A stretch of 64,000 nt of DNA from Hungatella sp. UBA3048 (GTDB lineage Bacteria; Bacillota; Clostridia; Lachnospirales; Lachnospiraceae). Both the position numbers and the translations under genes were made by a program. The notes beneath the pieces are model-generated. The model made no database searches. It saw only the letters and a list, made by a program, of their open reading frames with translations, and was not told where the DNA came from. The stretch lies in contig DFCS01000020.1 of the NCBI GenBank assembly GCA_002367105.1, positions 124,001-188,000 on the forward strand, written 5' to 3'. Of this stretch, positions 8,465 through 16,620 are shown one piece after another (position 1 is the first letter of the stretch; each line of letters opens with the position of its first letter).

Positions 8465-9484
8465 TTATAATGATTGTTCCATAGCCAGGAGGTTTGCAGA
8501 CAAGGTACTTCCCTTGCGCAGCTGCTGACGTGCAGCCTGTATCAGGGAATCCATCTTCTCAAGCTCCTCTAACAAGAGCTTTTCTTCCTCACTGGTATCC
8601 AGGACTTTGCTGATACCACCGTTTTTAATGATGATCCGCTTGTCTGCCATAAGTGCCAGAAGAGGGTCGTGAGTTGCCATTAACACGATTTTATCGGAGG
8701 AGATCAATAACTCAAGTGCTTTTTTGCGGTCAATTCCGGCATTTTCGATTTCATCGATAAGAACAATGGGAGAAGAGCTTAAAATAGCAGTATCTGCGAT
8801 CATCAGTGCTCTGGACTGGCCTCCGCTTAAGCTGGTGACAGGAGTGGTTAAGTCAAATTTTTCTCCTGCCAGATGATTGGCGGCCAGGATAATCTGTTCA
8901 ATAACAGTCTGGGGATTCTCTACCAGCCGGCTTACGGCATGCATCCTTAAAAATTCTTCTACCGTAAGGTCCATGACAAAATTCATATTCTGGGACAACT
9001 GCGCCACCAGCCGGTTGTTGGAGGAGAAACGCCATTTATTATCCGGCTTCTTACCGTTGATCAAAATGCTGCGGCCTGTAGGCGTATCCTTTTGCGCCGC
9101 CCATTCGATATCTGCCAAAAGGCGGCTTTTGCCGGACCCCGTAGGCCCTACGATGGATATAATCTGAGAGGTTTCCACCGTTAGTTCTGTAAAGCCTTCC
9201 GGATTGCCGGATTTGTCATTTCCAGCCAGGATTGTCATGGAAAGGACCCGGTTGCTTTTTTCAAGACCCAGAAAAGCACTCATCTGTTCTAAGTAAACAG
9301 GAAGATTGGACAGGAGTTTTTCCTTGTCAATGGCCTGGTCCTCTAATTCCTCCTCTGTAAAATGTTCTAAATATTCCCGGAAGGTCTTATCTCCATACCC
9401 TGCAATATCCAGTCTGTTTTGTTCAAAGTATGCGCTTACAAAGGGATATTCCTTAAGAAGCTGGTCTAAGCTTAATTCCATCAT
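8465..9484 (-). CDS. Soluble ABC-family ATPase with N-terminal DUF1858/ScdA-N-like domain
   Basis: This 339-residue protein has an ABC ATPase core: Walker A GPTGSGKS (about 114-121), Q-loop region LSQNMNF, signature LSGGQSR, Walker B IVLIDEIENAG and H-loop ATHD. It has no membrane segment and no adjacent permease. Residues about 3-65 (LDQLLKEYPFVSAYFEQNRL, then YGDKTFREYL) resemble the short helical domains DUF1858 or DUF542/ScdA_N, but without their usual Cys residues. The third protein of the operon has a similar N-terminal domain. The gene overlaps the GTPase gene by ATGA. The role is unknown; a cytosolic partner of the GTPase in metal or cofactor handling is an inference from neighbours. 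The ATPase class is firm. Confidence 0.85.
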   Translation of the reverse strand: MMELSLDQLLKEYPFVSAYFEQNRLDIAGYGDKTFREYLEHFTEEELEDQAIDKEKLLSNLPVYLEQMSAFLGLEKSNRVLSMTILAGNDKSGNPEGFTELTVETSQIISIVGPTGSGKSRLLADIEWAAQKDTPTGRSILINGKKPDNKWRFSSNNRLVAQLSQNMNFVMDLTVEEFLRMHAVSRLVENPQTVIEQIILAANHLAGEKFDLTTPVTSLSGGQSRALMIADTAILSSSPIVLIDEIENAGIDRKKALELLISSDKIVLMATHDPLLALMADKRIIIKNGGISKVLDTSEEEKLLLEELEKMDSLIQAARQQLRKGSTLSANLLAMEQSL

Positions 9485-10182
9485 GTCTTATCTGCCCCCA
9501 AATTGATTTTTTTAACGTTTCCCATCTGAAATGCTTCTCCGATCCTTGTTTCTCCAAGACAATAGGAGCAGAGAGCAGAAGGCATAGGGAAGCGAAGCTG
9601 CATGCCCTGGACGGATTCAATGTTCTGGTTTTCATCATAGAGAAGGCTTCCAAGCTCGTAGGCTCCCTGCCCGGTTAAGCCGTTTACATGCATGGTGACG
9701 GCACGGGGATTTACGGAGCTTACACAGGAGGCGAAAACCTCACGTTCCGCCTGAGACACGATATCCCCCTTCGTAATCACCACAAAATCAGCGGATTTTA
9801 ACATGGGGCCGATCTTTTTCGGAGTATTGATGCCGGAAAGATTGTCAATGACGCAAACTCCCTTGATTTCCTTTAAATAGGGGGAACAGCGGTTGCAAAG
9901 ACCGGCGGATTCTGTGATGAGTAAATCCAGCTTTTCCTCATTGCCCCAATTTACCACCTCTTCAATATTGGAAGCAAAGAAATGATCAGGGCATAAGGCA
10001 CCGGAAAGTCCCTTTTTAACCGGTATACCGGCTTTTTCATAGGCAGCATCGTCATCCGTATAAAGACAGTCAAATTTGACAACACCTACCTTTATATTTC
10101 TGCTCTGATAAGAGGCGATGGTTTTTAATATCACAGACGTCTTCCCGGAGGAAGGGGGGCCTGAAACAATAATCAGATTCAT
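9481..10182 (-). CDS. HypB/UreG-like SIMIBI GTPase (putative metallochaperone)
   Basis: This 233-residue P-loop GTPase has GPPSSGKTS (residues 8-16), an ESAG motif after the DLLIT strand (about 91-94), and TKGD (138-141) as the guanine-specificity loop. A CPDH motif (C64, H67) sits where HypB and UreG have their Cys-His metal site, and further Cys pairs are seen in LCNRC (C96, C99) and CSYC (C205, C208). These features point to a metal-binding GTPase of the nickel/cobalt insertase class. The family is clear; the client and metal are unknown. It overlaps both neighbours by four bases, so the three proteins are probably made in fixed ratio. Confidence 0.85.
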   Translation of the reverse strand: MNLIIVSGPPSSGKTSVILKTIASYQSRNIKVGVVKFDCLYTDDDAAYEKAGIPVKKGLSGALCPDHFFASNIEEVVNWGNEEKLDLLITESAGLCNRCSPYLKEIKGVCVIDNLSGINTPKKIGPMLKSADFVVITKGDIVSQAEREVFASCVSSVNPRAVTMHVNGLTGQGAYELGSLLYDENQNIESVQGMQLRFPMPSALCSYCLGETRIGEAFQMGNVKKINLGADKT

Positions 10183-11432
10183 AAAGCCTCCTTTTCCGCT
10201 GCCTGATAAAACAGCTGTTCTGTAGTCTTGATAAGCGCTCCGATATCATGGCTGTGAATATAATCCCAGCCAAGCCACATGAATTTCTGATCTGGTTTTA
10301 AGTGGTTGTCTACCAGCGGATTGGTAGAAGGAAATTTCCCGTTAGAGGAAAGGATTTCACCTATTTCTTTGGAATACAGGAAGTCTACAAATGGTTTGAC
10401 CTTCTCCCTGTTCTTTGTACTTGCCAAAAGGAAAATCGGGCTGATGATCGCGCCATCCTTTGGCCATACGGGCCGGAGGGGGCTTTTCTCATCTGCCATA
10501 CTGGCAAAAAAGTAAGGGGAAATCGTAACGGCAGGAACCTTGTTTCCATCCTTTGACATATGGGATTTTACCATCTGGGCCGGATGCATGCTGCGCAAAA
10601 GAGCCTTTCCCATTTTTTCAATGCCCTCATCTCCATAATACCGGTGGATATGCAGCAAAAATGCGTTGAACATGTCCAAGTCCTTCATTGGCATGCTGAC
10701 GCTGTTTTCAAATTCAGGCTTCATTAAATCCGCCCAGCTTTCAGGAAACGGACGGTCTCCTAAAACTGCGGTATTCACCATAATAACCGCAGGAACAATG
10801 CCGATGATGGCATATTGGTTTTTTGGATCCTTTAAAGAAATGGCGTCATTGTCAAAATCAGGATTTATTTGTTTCATATCAGAAATATCTTCAAAGGTAC
10901 CGGAATCCCGGTAACGTCCCATCAGGTTATTATCAAAAAACAAGTCAAAGCCAGCCGAAAGATAGAGATCGGATAAGGCATCAGCGCTGCCGTCTGCGGC
11001 GATGATCCGTTCCTTTACATCATCAAGTCCAAGGTTGGCAGATTTTAAATTGTAGTCCACCTTATAGTCCATGGAATCCTTCTGGGAAGCCATCCAGGCT
11101 TCGAACTTTTCCAAAAGAGGAAGGCGAATGGGGCAGGGGAGTACCCCTTCAATGCGGATATCACCGCCTTCTTCTTTTCTCGTAGGGGTAAGTCCGGAAG
11201 TGAGGTCCGGAAGGTTTTGCTTAATGGTTTCTTCCAGTTTTTCTATGAAAAGCTCCTGATTTAGCTTTCTCATGGATAAGGCCATTTCCAGAGTGACCGT
11301 CTTACCAAGGGTGTTGCGCATGATTGGATTGTTTAATTGCTCAAAACCATTTGTAACAAACAGTCCGATTGTTTCGGGGAATTTTTCGGTTATATCGTAA
11401 ATGGTGTCAGTAATATTTATATAATGTGCCAT
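10179..11432 (-). CDS. Cytosolic substrate-binding-fold protein with N-terminal DUF1858-like domain
   Basis: The N-terminus (residues about 3-70 of the 417-residue product) matches the DUF1858 pattern: a start like TDTIYDITEKFPETIGLFV, then MRNTLGKTVTLEMA. The remainder (from about 90) is a periplasmic-binding-protein-like fold related to COG1840-type iron-binding components. There is no signal peptide or lipobox, so it should stay in the cytosol, which is unusual for this fold. The start at 11432 is chosen because AGGAAG lies just upstream; an ATG at 11486 would add 18 residues without a good ribosome site. It is the first gene of a three-gene coupled operon with a metallochaperone-like GTPase and a soluble ABC ATPase. 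Confidence 0.82.
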   Translation of the reverse strand: MAHYINITDTIYDITEKFPETIGLFVTNGFEQLNNPIMRNTLGKTVTLEMALSMRKLNQELFIEKLEETIKQNLPDLTSGLTPTRKEEGGDIRIEGVLPCPIRLPLLEKFEAWMASQKDSMDYKVDYNLKSANLGLDDVKERIIAADGSADALSDLYLSAGFDLFFDNNLMGRYRDSGTFEDISDMKQINPDFDNDAISLKDPKNQYAIIGIVPAVIMVNTAVLGDRPFPESWADLMKPEFENSVSMPMKDLDMFNAFLLHIHRYYGDEGIEKMGKALLRSMHPAQMVKSHMSKDGNKVPAVTISPYFFASMADEKSPLRPVWPKDGAIISPIFLLASTKNREKVKPFVDFLYSKEIGEILSSNGKFPSTNPLVDNHLKPDQKFMWLGWDYIHSHDIGALIKTTEQLFYQAAEKEAL

Positions 11433-11734
11433 TGTTCTTCCTTTCTGTATGCGATAAAAGTCTGGGTTATTCGATATGTTTATCATAACATATGATTTCC
11501 CATTTTGTTGTTGTAATTACAACACATGAGGAATCCTTATTGATACTATTTATTAAAAACTAAATTATAACACCTGTTTCCCGTGAAAGGTTAAAAGAAT
11601 TTATCTATATTTCCGCTGGTTTTGAATTTTTGTTTTTAATATAGCGGTAAAAATCAAAAAATTATGGAATGAAAAAGGGCTGATGGAATTATGATGAATT
11701 GAATGGTATAAAGAATAGTACAAGGAGAAAGCAT
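11433..11734. promoter_or_regulatory. Divergent control region with two inverted repeats
   Basis: This 302-bp A+T-rich region separates the minus-strand trio from the plus-strand radical SAM/importer operon. It contains a perfect 16-bp palindrome, TGTTGTAATTACAACA, at 11509-11524 and an inverted repeat ATATGTT-N6-AACATAT at 11474-11493. Both lie close to the start of the minus-strand operon and are plausible operators for a shared metal- or haem-responsive regulator. No regulator gene is adjacent and no unambiguous -35/-10 pair was chosen. Confidence 0.5.
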
Positions 11735-12748
11735 ATGATCGTTTCATGGATGACCACAAACCAGTGTAATCTTAAATGCAAGCATTGTTACCAGGATGCC
11801 GGCAGTAAAAAGGCAGATGAATTAACAACAAAAGAAGCCAAAAAGCTAATCGATGAAATCGCCAGGGCTGGTTTTCGCATTATGATATTCAGCGGAGGGG
11901 AACCGTTAATGCGCCCGGATATCTATACCCTGGTATCCTATGCAGCCGGTGCGGGCCTTCGGCCTGTTTTTGGCACCAACGGTATGCTGATCACGGAGGA
12001 AGCGGCTAAAAATTTAAAGAAGTGCAAAGCTGCAGTCATGGGGATCAGCCTTGACAGTCTGGATGAACAGAAACATAACCGATTCAGAGGAGATGAAAAT
12101 GCATACCGGCTGACCTTAGAGGGAATCGGTAATTGTAAAAAAGCCGGCCTGCCCTTTCAGATACATACCACGGTCATGGACTGGAATCAGGAAGAAGTGG
12201 AAGATATTATTGATTTCAGCGTGAAATCAGGCGCTGTAGCCAATTACCTGTTTTTCCTGATTCCGGTTGGCAGAGGGCGATATCTTGAAGAAACCTCACT
12301 GAAAGTCATGGAATATGAAAGGCTTCTTCAGACTATCATGAAGAAGCAGAGGGAGGTTCTCATTGATATCAAACCCACCTGTGCCCCTCAATTTACAAGA
12401 GTGGCAAAGGAGATGGATGTTGATACCCGTTTTACCAGAGGATGCCTGGCCGGACTTTCCTACTGTGTGGTAAGCCCTGTTGGGAAGGTCCGCCCCTGTG
12501 CCTATATGGTTGAGGAAGCAGGAGATATCCGCAAAGAACCGTTTGATGAAATATGGAAAAACAGCAGCTTGTTTATAACCCTGCGCACCCGGGAATACAA
12601 GGGGACATGCCGTGACTGCACTTACGAAGAAGAGTGCGGAGGCTGCCGTGCGCGGGCAGGATATTATCATGACGGCGATTATATGGCAGAAGACAGCTAT
12701 TGCGCTTACGGAAAACAATTGTGCAAAGAAGGTGCCTTGATAAATTGA
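11735..12748 (+). CDS. Radical SAM/SPASM protein, AhbD/NirJ-like
   Basis: This 337-residue radical SAM enzyme has the 4Fe-4S motif CNLKCKHC (C11, C15, C18), the SAM-binding GGEPL motif and a C-terminal SPASM region with CRDC, ECGGCRARAG and a final Cys in DSYC for auxiliary clusters. The CGGCRARA...GD....D..C ending resembles enzymes that modify tetrapyrrole side chains (AhbD, NirJ), but other SPASM maturases share it. The start at ATG 11735 follows AAGGAGA; the frame extends to a TTG at 11699 without a better site. Its stop overlaps the TTG start of the lipoprotein gene downstream, tying it to a haem/siderophore-type importer. The substrate is not proven. Confidence 0.86.
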   Translation: MIVSWMTTNQCNLKCKHCYQDAGSKKADELTTKEAKKLIDEIARAGFRIMIFSGGEPLMRPDIYTLVSYAAGAGLRPVFGTNGMLITEEAAKNLKKCKAAVMGISLDSLDEQKHNRFRGDENAYRLTLEGIGNCKKAGLPFQIHTTVMDWNQEEVEDIIDFSVKSGAVANYLFFLIPVGRGRYLEETSLKVMEYERLLQTIMKKQREVLIDIKPTCAPQFTRVAKEMDVDTRFTRGCLAGLSYCVVSPVGKVRPCAYMVEEAGDIRKEPFDEIWKNSSLFITLRTREYKGTCRDCTYEEECGGCRARAGYYHDGDYMAEDSYCAYGKQLCKEGALIN

Positions 12749-13689
12749 AGAAAAAAACCATGGTGTATGCAGTGATGTTACTAATGATAGTAAATATGCT
12801 TGCCGGGTGCGGCAAAAGGAAAGGGGAACCGGCAGCCGTCATGCCGGAGGGTTATTGCTTTACCGATGCCCTTGGGCAGGAGGTGACGGTAAAGAATCCG
12901 GAGCGTGTGGTGGCGTTGATGGGGAGCTTTGCAGAAGTCTGGTTATCAGCCGGAGGCAGTCTGGCTGGCGTAACGGATGATGCATTTGATGAAAGAGGGA
13001 TGGAGCTTTCGGCGGAAACCGTATCCGTGGGGAAATACAACAGTCCCAATGTAGAAAAAATCATAGCCTTAAACCCGGATCTGGTTCTATTGTCATCAGA
13101 AACAAAGGAACATGCAGCGCTTAAAGAAGTTTTAAAACAAGCGGGTATTACGGCTGCCTATTTTAAAGTGACATATTTTGAGGATTATCTGTCCATGCTT
13201 AAGACCTGTACGGAAATAACCGGGAGAGAAGAGCTGTATGAAAAAAATGGGCTGGCTGTAAACACAGAGATTGAGGAGATCCTTTCCGGGGCAAAAGCCA
13301 AGGAGCCTCCCTCTGTTTTACTTCTCATTACTTATTCCGGCGGAGCGGCGGCTCAAAATTCCAAGACTATGACAGGAAGAATGTTAAATGATCTGGGCTG
13401 CAAAAATATAGCCGACGAGAATCAGAGCCTGTTAAAGGAATTTAACATGGAAAGCATCGTAAAAGAAGACCCGGATTATATCTTTGTGATCCCCATGGGA
13501 AATGACGATGCTCTTGCCGTGAAAAATTTAAAGGAAAGCATTGAAAAGAATCCGGCTTGGAATGGCCTTGCAGCTGTTAAAAATAACCGTTACATCCTTT
13601 TGCCAAAGGAAAAGTTCCTTTATAAACCCAATGAAAAATGGGGAGAAAGCTATCAAACCCTTTCGGAGATTCTATATGGGAAGAAATAA
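12745..13689 (+). CDS. FecB/BtuF-type ABC substrate-binding lipoprotein (iron, haem or corrinoid)
   Basis: The protein has an N-terminal signal peptide with lipobox LAGC (Cys about residue 23), then the cluster A-2 helical-backbone binding fold: TDALGQEVTVKNPERVVAL near the start and NLNPDL-like INLNPDLV equivalent IALNPDLVLLSS. The family binds ferric siderophores, haem or cobalamin. The start is taken as TTG at 12745, which overlaps the radical SAM stop (TTGA), implying translational coupling; ATG 12760 is an alternative. About 314 residues. The permease gene overlaps its end. Confidence 0.9.
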   Translation: MKKKTMVYAVMLLMIVNMLAGCGKRKGEPAAVMPEGYCFTDALGQEVTVKNPERVVALMGSFAEVWLSAGGSLAGVTDDAFDERGMELSAETVSVGKYNSPNVEKIIALNPDLVLLSSETKEHAALKEVLKQAGITAAYFKVTYFEDYLSMLKTCTEITGREELYEKNGLAVNTEIEEILSGAKAKEPPSVLLLITYSGGAAAQNSKTMTGRMLNDLGCKNIADENQSLLKEFNMESIVKEDPDYIFVIPMGNDDALAVKNLKESIEKNPAWNGLAAVKNNRYILLPKEKFLYKPNEKWGESYQTLSEILYGKK

Positions 13690-14668
13690 TAAGGCGCGGC
13701 TTCTGATCCTTTTATCTGCGTCAGGACTTGCGGTTTCGGTTTTGTTGGGATTATGCCTGGGAACCAGTAGCATCAGGCCATCTGTTCTCTTTGCCACCCT
13801 GTCTGCAGGAGAACCTGATGATTTTTTATACCGGATTCTTCTTACGGTCCGTCTGCCAAGGGTCACAGCAGCCCTTCTTTCAGGAAGCGCACTTGCAGTA
13901 TCAGGTGCGATCATTCAGTCCGTGTTAAACAATCCTCTGGCAAGTCCGAACATCATAGGCGTGAATGCAGGAGCCGGACTTTTTGTTTTGCTGGCATCTG
14001 CATTTCTTCCGGCAGACCCGCTCTTCCTTCCTTTGTCGGCATTTTCCGGTGCTCTCCTTGCCTGTATGCTGGTTCTTATCATTACCATGGCCGGAAGATT
14101 ATCAAGAGTTCTGTTGGTTTTGACAGGCTTTGCAGTAAACAGTATTTTCAGCGCAGGAATGAATACGATTATGATTTTATATCCCGATGCCTACGTAGGC
14201 GCTGGAAATTTTCTGGTGGGAGGACTTTCCTCTGTTACTTCAAATGTACTTGTTTATCCTTCGGTTTTTATTGCTGCAGGCTTTATTCTGGCGCTGCTTT
14301 GTTCCAAGGGGTTAAACATTTTAAATCTTGGAGCAGACAGCGCGAAAACCCTTGGAATGAATGTAAATGCATGCCGATGCGCCTATTTGGCCATTGCAGC
14401 CATACTTGCAGGTGCGGCTGTCAGCTTTGCCGGAATGATTGGATTTGTAGGCCTTCTGGTTCCCCATGGGGTGAAATTAATGATCGGTCAGGACAACCGG
14501 TATGTCATCCCCGCAAGTGCTCTGACAGGTGGTATCTTCGTAATTTTGTGTGATCTGCTTGCCAGAACCTTATTCCTGCCCTATGAGCTGCCTGTGGGTA
14601 TTTTGATGTCCTTAATGGGAGGACCGTTTTTTCTTTATCTGATTCTAAAAAACAGGCGGAAGGAATGA
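13676..14668 (+). CDS. FecCD-family ABC permease
   Basis: This 330-residue permease has about 9-10 membrane helices and FecCD signature stretches: RLPRVTAALLSGSALAVSG, NPLASPNIIGVNAGAG and GMIGFVGLLVPH. It transports iron complexes, haem or corrinoids together with the flanking lipoprotein and ATPase. The start at ATG 13676 lies 14 bases inside the end of the lipoprotein gene, and its own end overlaps the ATPase start by ATGA. The long in-frame extension back to 13541 is ignored because it duplicates coding sequence of the upstream gene. Confidence 0.93.
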   Translation: MGRNNKARLLILLSASGLAVSVLLGLCLGTSSIRPSVLFATLSAGEPDDFLYRILLTVRLPRVTAALLSGSALAVSGAIIQSVLNNPLASPNIIGVNAGAGLFVLLASAFLPADPLFLPLSAFSGALLACMLVLIITMAGRLSRVLLVLTGFAVNSIFSAGMNTIMILYPDAYVGAGNFLVGGLSSVTSNVLVYPSVFIAAGFILALLCSKGLNILNLGADSAKTLGMNVNACRCAYLAIAAILAGAAVSFAGMIGFVGLLVPHGVKLMIGQDNRYVIPASALTGGIFVILCDLLARTLFLPYELPVGILMSLMGGPFFLYLILKNRRKE

Positions 14669-15441
14669 TGGAAATTATGATCAGACTTGAGGATGTGACT
14701 TATTCTTATAACAGGCAGCCGCTGATCCATGGGATGGACCTAACCTTTGAAAAAGGAAAGATAACCACCATCATCGGTCCCAATGGCTGTGGAAAAAGCA
14801 CGGTGATAAAGCTTTCTTCCCGCCTGTTGCGTCCGGATAAGGGAAAGGTGTTTTTAGAGAATAAAGAGATCGGCGGTATGAAACGAAAGGAGTTTGCCAG
14901 GAATGTATCGGTTCTGCTTCAAAGCAGCTACATACCGGATATGGCAGTGGAAGATGCGGTAATGTCAGGAAGATATCCGCACCAGTCTCCAATCAGTTTT
15001 TCTTCTGCCGAGGATAAACGGCTGACGGAATATGCCATGGAAATGACATGCTGCCAGTCTCTTCGAAGCAAAAATATGCGCCAGCTTTCCGGAGGAGAAC
15101 GTCAGCGAGTCTTTCTTGCTATGGTGCTGGCTCAGGATACCCCGGTTATTATCCTGGATGAACCCACAACGTATCTGGATATTAATGTTTCCTATGAAAT
15201 TATGGAGCTTATAAACAGTTTAAACAGGAAGCTGGGGAAAACCATTGTTCTGGTTTTGCATGATCTTAATCTGGCTCTCAATTACTCAGACCGGCTGGCC
15301 GTAATGGAAAATGGAAAGGTGGTCGCTTATGAGGAAGCTTCCGATCACAGGGTTCATTGCTGCATCCGCGATATCTTTAAGGTGGATATCCGGCGCATGA
15401 CGGAAAAGGGGAAGTCTTATTATTATTCCTTTAAAATATAA
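14665..15441 (+). CDS. FecE-type ABC transporter ATP-binding protein
   Basis: This 258-residue ATPase has Walker A GPNGCGKST, signature LSGGERQRVFLA, Walker B VIILDEPTTYLD and H-loop LHDLN, the pattern of FecE/FhuC/BtuD proteins. It powers the FecCD-type importer encoded just upstream, which it overlaps by four bases, and it ends the operon beginning with the radical SAM gene. A 14-bp stem hairpin follows. Confidence 0.95.
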   Translation: MMEIMIRLEDVTYSYNRQPLIHGMDLTFEKGKITTIIGPNGCGKSTVIKLSSRLLRPDKGKVFLENKEIGGMKRKEFARNVSVLLQSSYIPDMAVEDAVMSGRYPHQSPISFSSAEDKRLTEYAMEMTCCQSLRSKNMRQLSGGERQRVFLAMVLAQDTPVIILDEPTTYLDINVSYEIMELINSLNRKLGKTIVLVLHDLNLALNYSDRLAVMENGKVVAYEEASDHRVHCCIRDIFKVDIRRMTEKGKSYYYSFKI

Positions 15442-15526
15442 TCCCGTGATATATCAAAGTTTGTCTGCCGAGGGAAATGGGGAATTACAATGGCTAAATT
15501 AGCTCTGCTGAATTATAGAATGCAGA

Positions 15527-15583
15527 AAAACATGCACTTTGAATGTAAGGTTTTGACCGCCTTCCGTTAAAAGTGCATGTTTT
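15527..15583. terminator. Bidirectional terminator between convergent genes
   Basis: AAAACATGCACTTT at 15527-15540 pairs with AAAGTGCATGTTTT at 15570-15583, a perfect 14-bp stem with a 29-base loop. The ends are A- and T-rich on both strands, suiting termination of both the importer operon and the convergent AraC gene. Confidence 0.75.
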
Positions 15584-16439
15584 ATTGACAGTTCTTCCTA
15601 TAATTGCTTGCTGAAATACCGTAATACTGTTTAAATGCATAGGAAAAATGCTGGACAGATGAATAATTGAGCCGGTCGGCAATTTCTGAAATGTTTAAGC
15701 CGGCGTCGTTTAGATAAATTTTTGCCATGGACATCTTTGCCTCAGTCTTTTTCTGAAGAAATGTCTTTCCGTAGTATTCTTTTAAAAATCGTTCTGTCTG
15801 CCGGATGCTTAAGCCTAGGCGTGCGGCCAGGCTTTCTAAAGTAAGGGTCTCATATTCATAAAGAAAACTTTCCTCAACAATGATATATTTGCTGTCCACC
15901 AGATTGGACGGAGAAAAATGTACCTTTGACTGCCGCCTGTTTTCGTAGTTGCGGACAATTTTCACCACACACTGCTGAAGCAGGGTTTCTACCTGAATCA
16001 TGTAACCGGTATACCGGTGCTCCAGTTCAAAGAAAATCTGCTGCATCAGCGGATATAGCTCCTGGGTATCCTGACCGAACCAGAAATGGGTATGCTGGAA
16101 TTTATAAGCTACGGTTTCCGTTCCAAGATTCCCGGAACCGGAATTCCGGAGCTTAAAATAGATGCAATACTCTGTCATCGGATCATTTTTAATGGGGATC
16201 TGCTCATGCTCCACATGGGGACCGGTCATGTAAAGGGTATTAGGAGTAATGTCGTAAACCTGGTCATCAATATAGACAGTTCCGTGACCATAGGGAATGT
16301 AATGGATCTCGTAGCTGTTGTTCCCGTGGCTGTGTCTTGGCATGGAACGGAGAAAGCGCTCGAACACAATGTTCAGGACAAGGAATGTTGTATCATTGAT
16401 TGTAATCTTAATATTCAGATCAGTATATACCGTTCTCAT
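15582..16439 (-). CDS. AraC-family transcriptional regulator with N-terminal cupin sensor
   Basis: This 285-residue protein has an N-terminal AraC-binding cupin (HSHGNNSYEIHYIPYGHGTVYI; LYMTGPHVEHEQ) and a C-terminal AraC DNA-binding domain (GLSIRQTERFLKEYYG; ISEIADRLNYSSVQHFSYAFKQYYG). The start at 16439 follows AGGAGG; an ATG at 16541 would reach into the promoter region of the divergent operon. It is transcribed away from the polyol/ketose operon at 16621-22586 and is the probable ligand-dependent activator of that operon. Confidence 0.92.
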   Translation of the reverse strand: MRTVYTDLNIKITINDTTFLVLNIVFERFLRSMPRHSHGNNSYEIHYIPYGHGTVYIDDQVYDITPNTLYMTGPHVEHEQIPIKNDPMTEYCIYFKLRNSGSGNLGTETVAYKFQHTHFWFGQDTQELYPLMQQIFFELEHRYTGYMIQVETLLQQCVVKIVRNYENRRQSKVHFSPSNLVDSKYIIVEESFLYEYETLTLESLAARLGLSIRQTERFLKEYYGKTFLQKKTEAKMSMAKIYLNDAGLNISEIADRLNYSSVQHFSYAFKQYYGISASNYRKNCQ

Positions 16440-16620
16440 TGCACACCTCCTGTTTCCCGTTGCTATCACCAGTTTACCAAGAGAGGAGGCCCAAGTCAAG
16501 ATGTTCGAAAACACGACATTATAAGCCTTAGGTTGTCTCATAAGGCACTAACTATTTAGGAAAATATCTTTATAATTAAATTCAGAACAAAAAACCATCA
16601 CGTTTTAAGGAGGAAGTACA
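16440..16620. promoter_or_regulatory. Divergent promoter region of AraC gene and polyol operon
   Basis: The 181-bp gap contains TATAAT at 16571-16576 as a -10 for the plus-strand operon. The -35 position (about 16548) is poor, as expected for an activator-dependent promoter. No sigma-54-type -24/-12 element was seen. Confidence 0.45.

Noticed and set aside
12296..12718. Minus-strand frame opposite the radical SAM C-terminus
   Set aside because: The plus strand encodes the SPASM Cys motifs; the reverse frame is a shadow.
16086..16559. Plus-strand frame opposite the AraC regulator
   Set aside because: It is antisense to a gene with firm cupin and HTH motifs and has no ribosome site or domain of its own.
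16440..16620. Possible sigma-54 promoter for the polyol operon because rpoN lies downstream
   Set aside because: No GG-N10-GC element matching TGGCAC-N5-TTGC was found; a TATAAT -10 is present instead.
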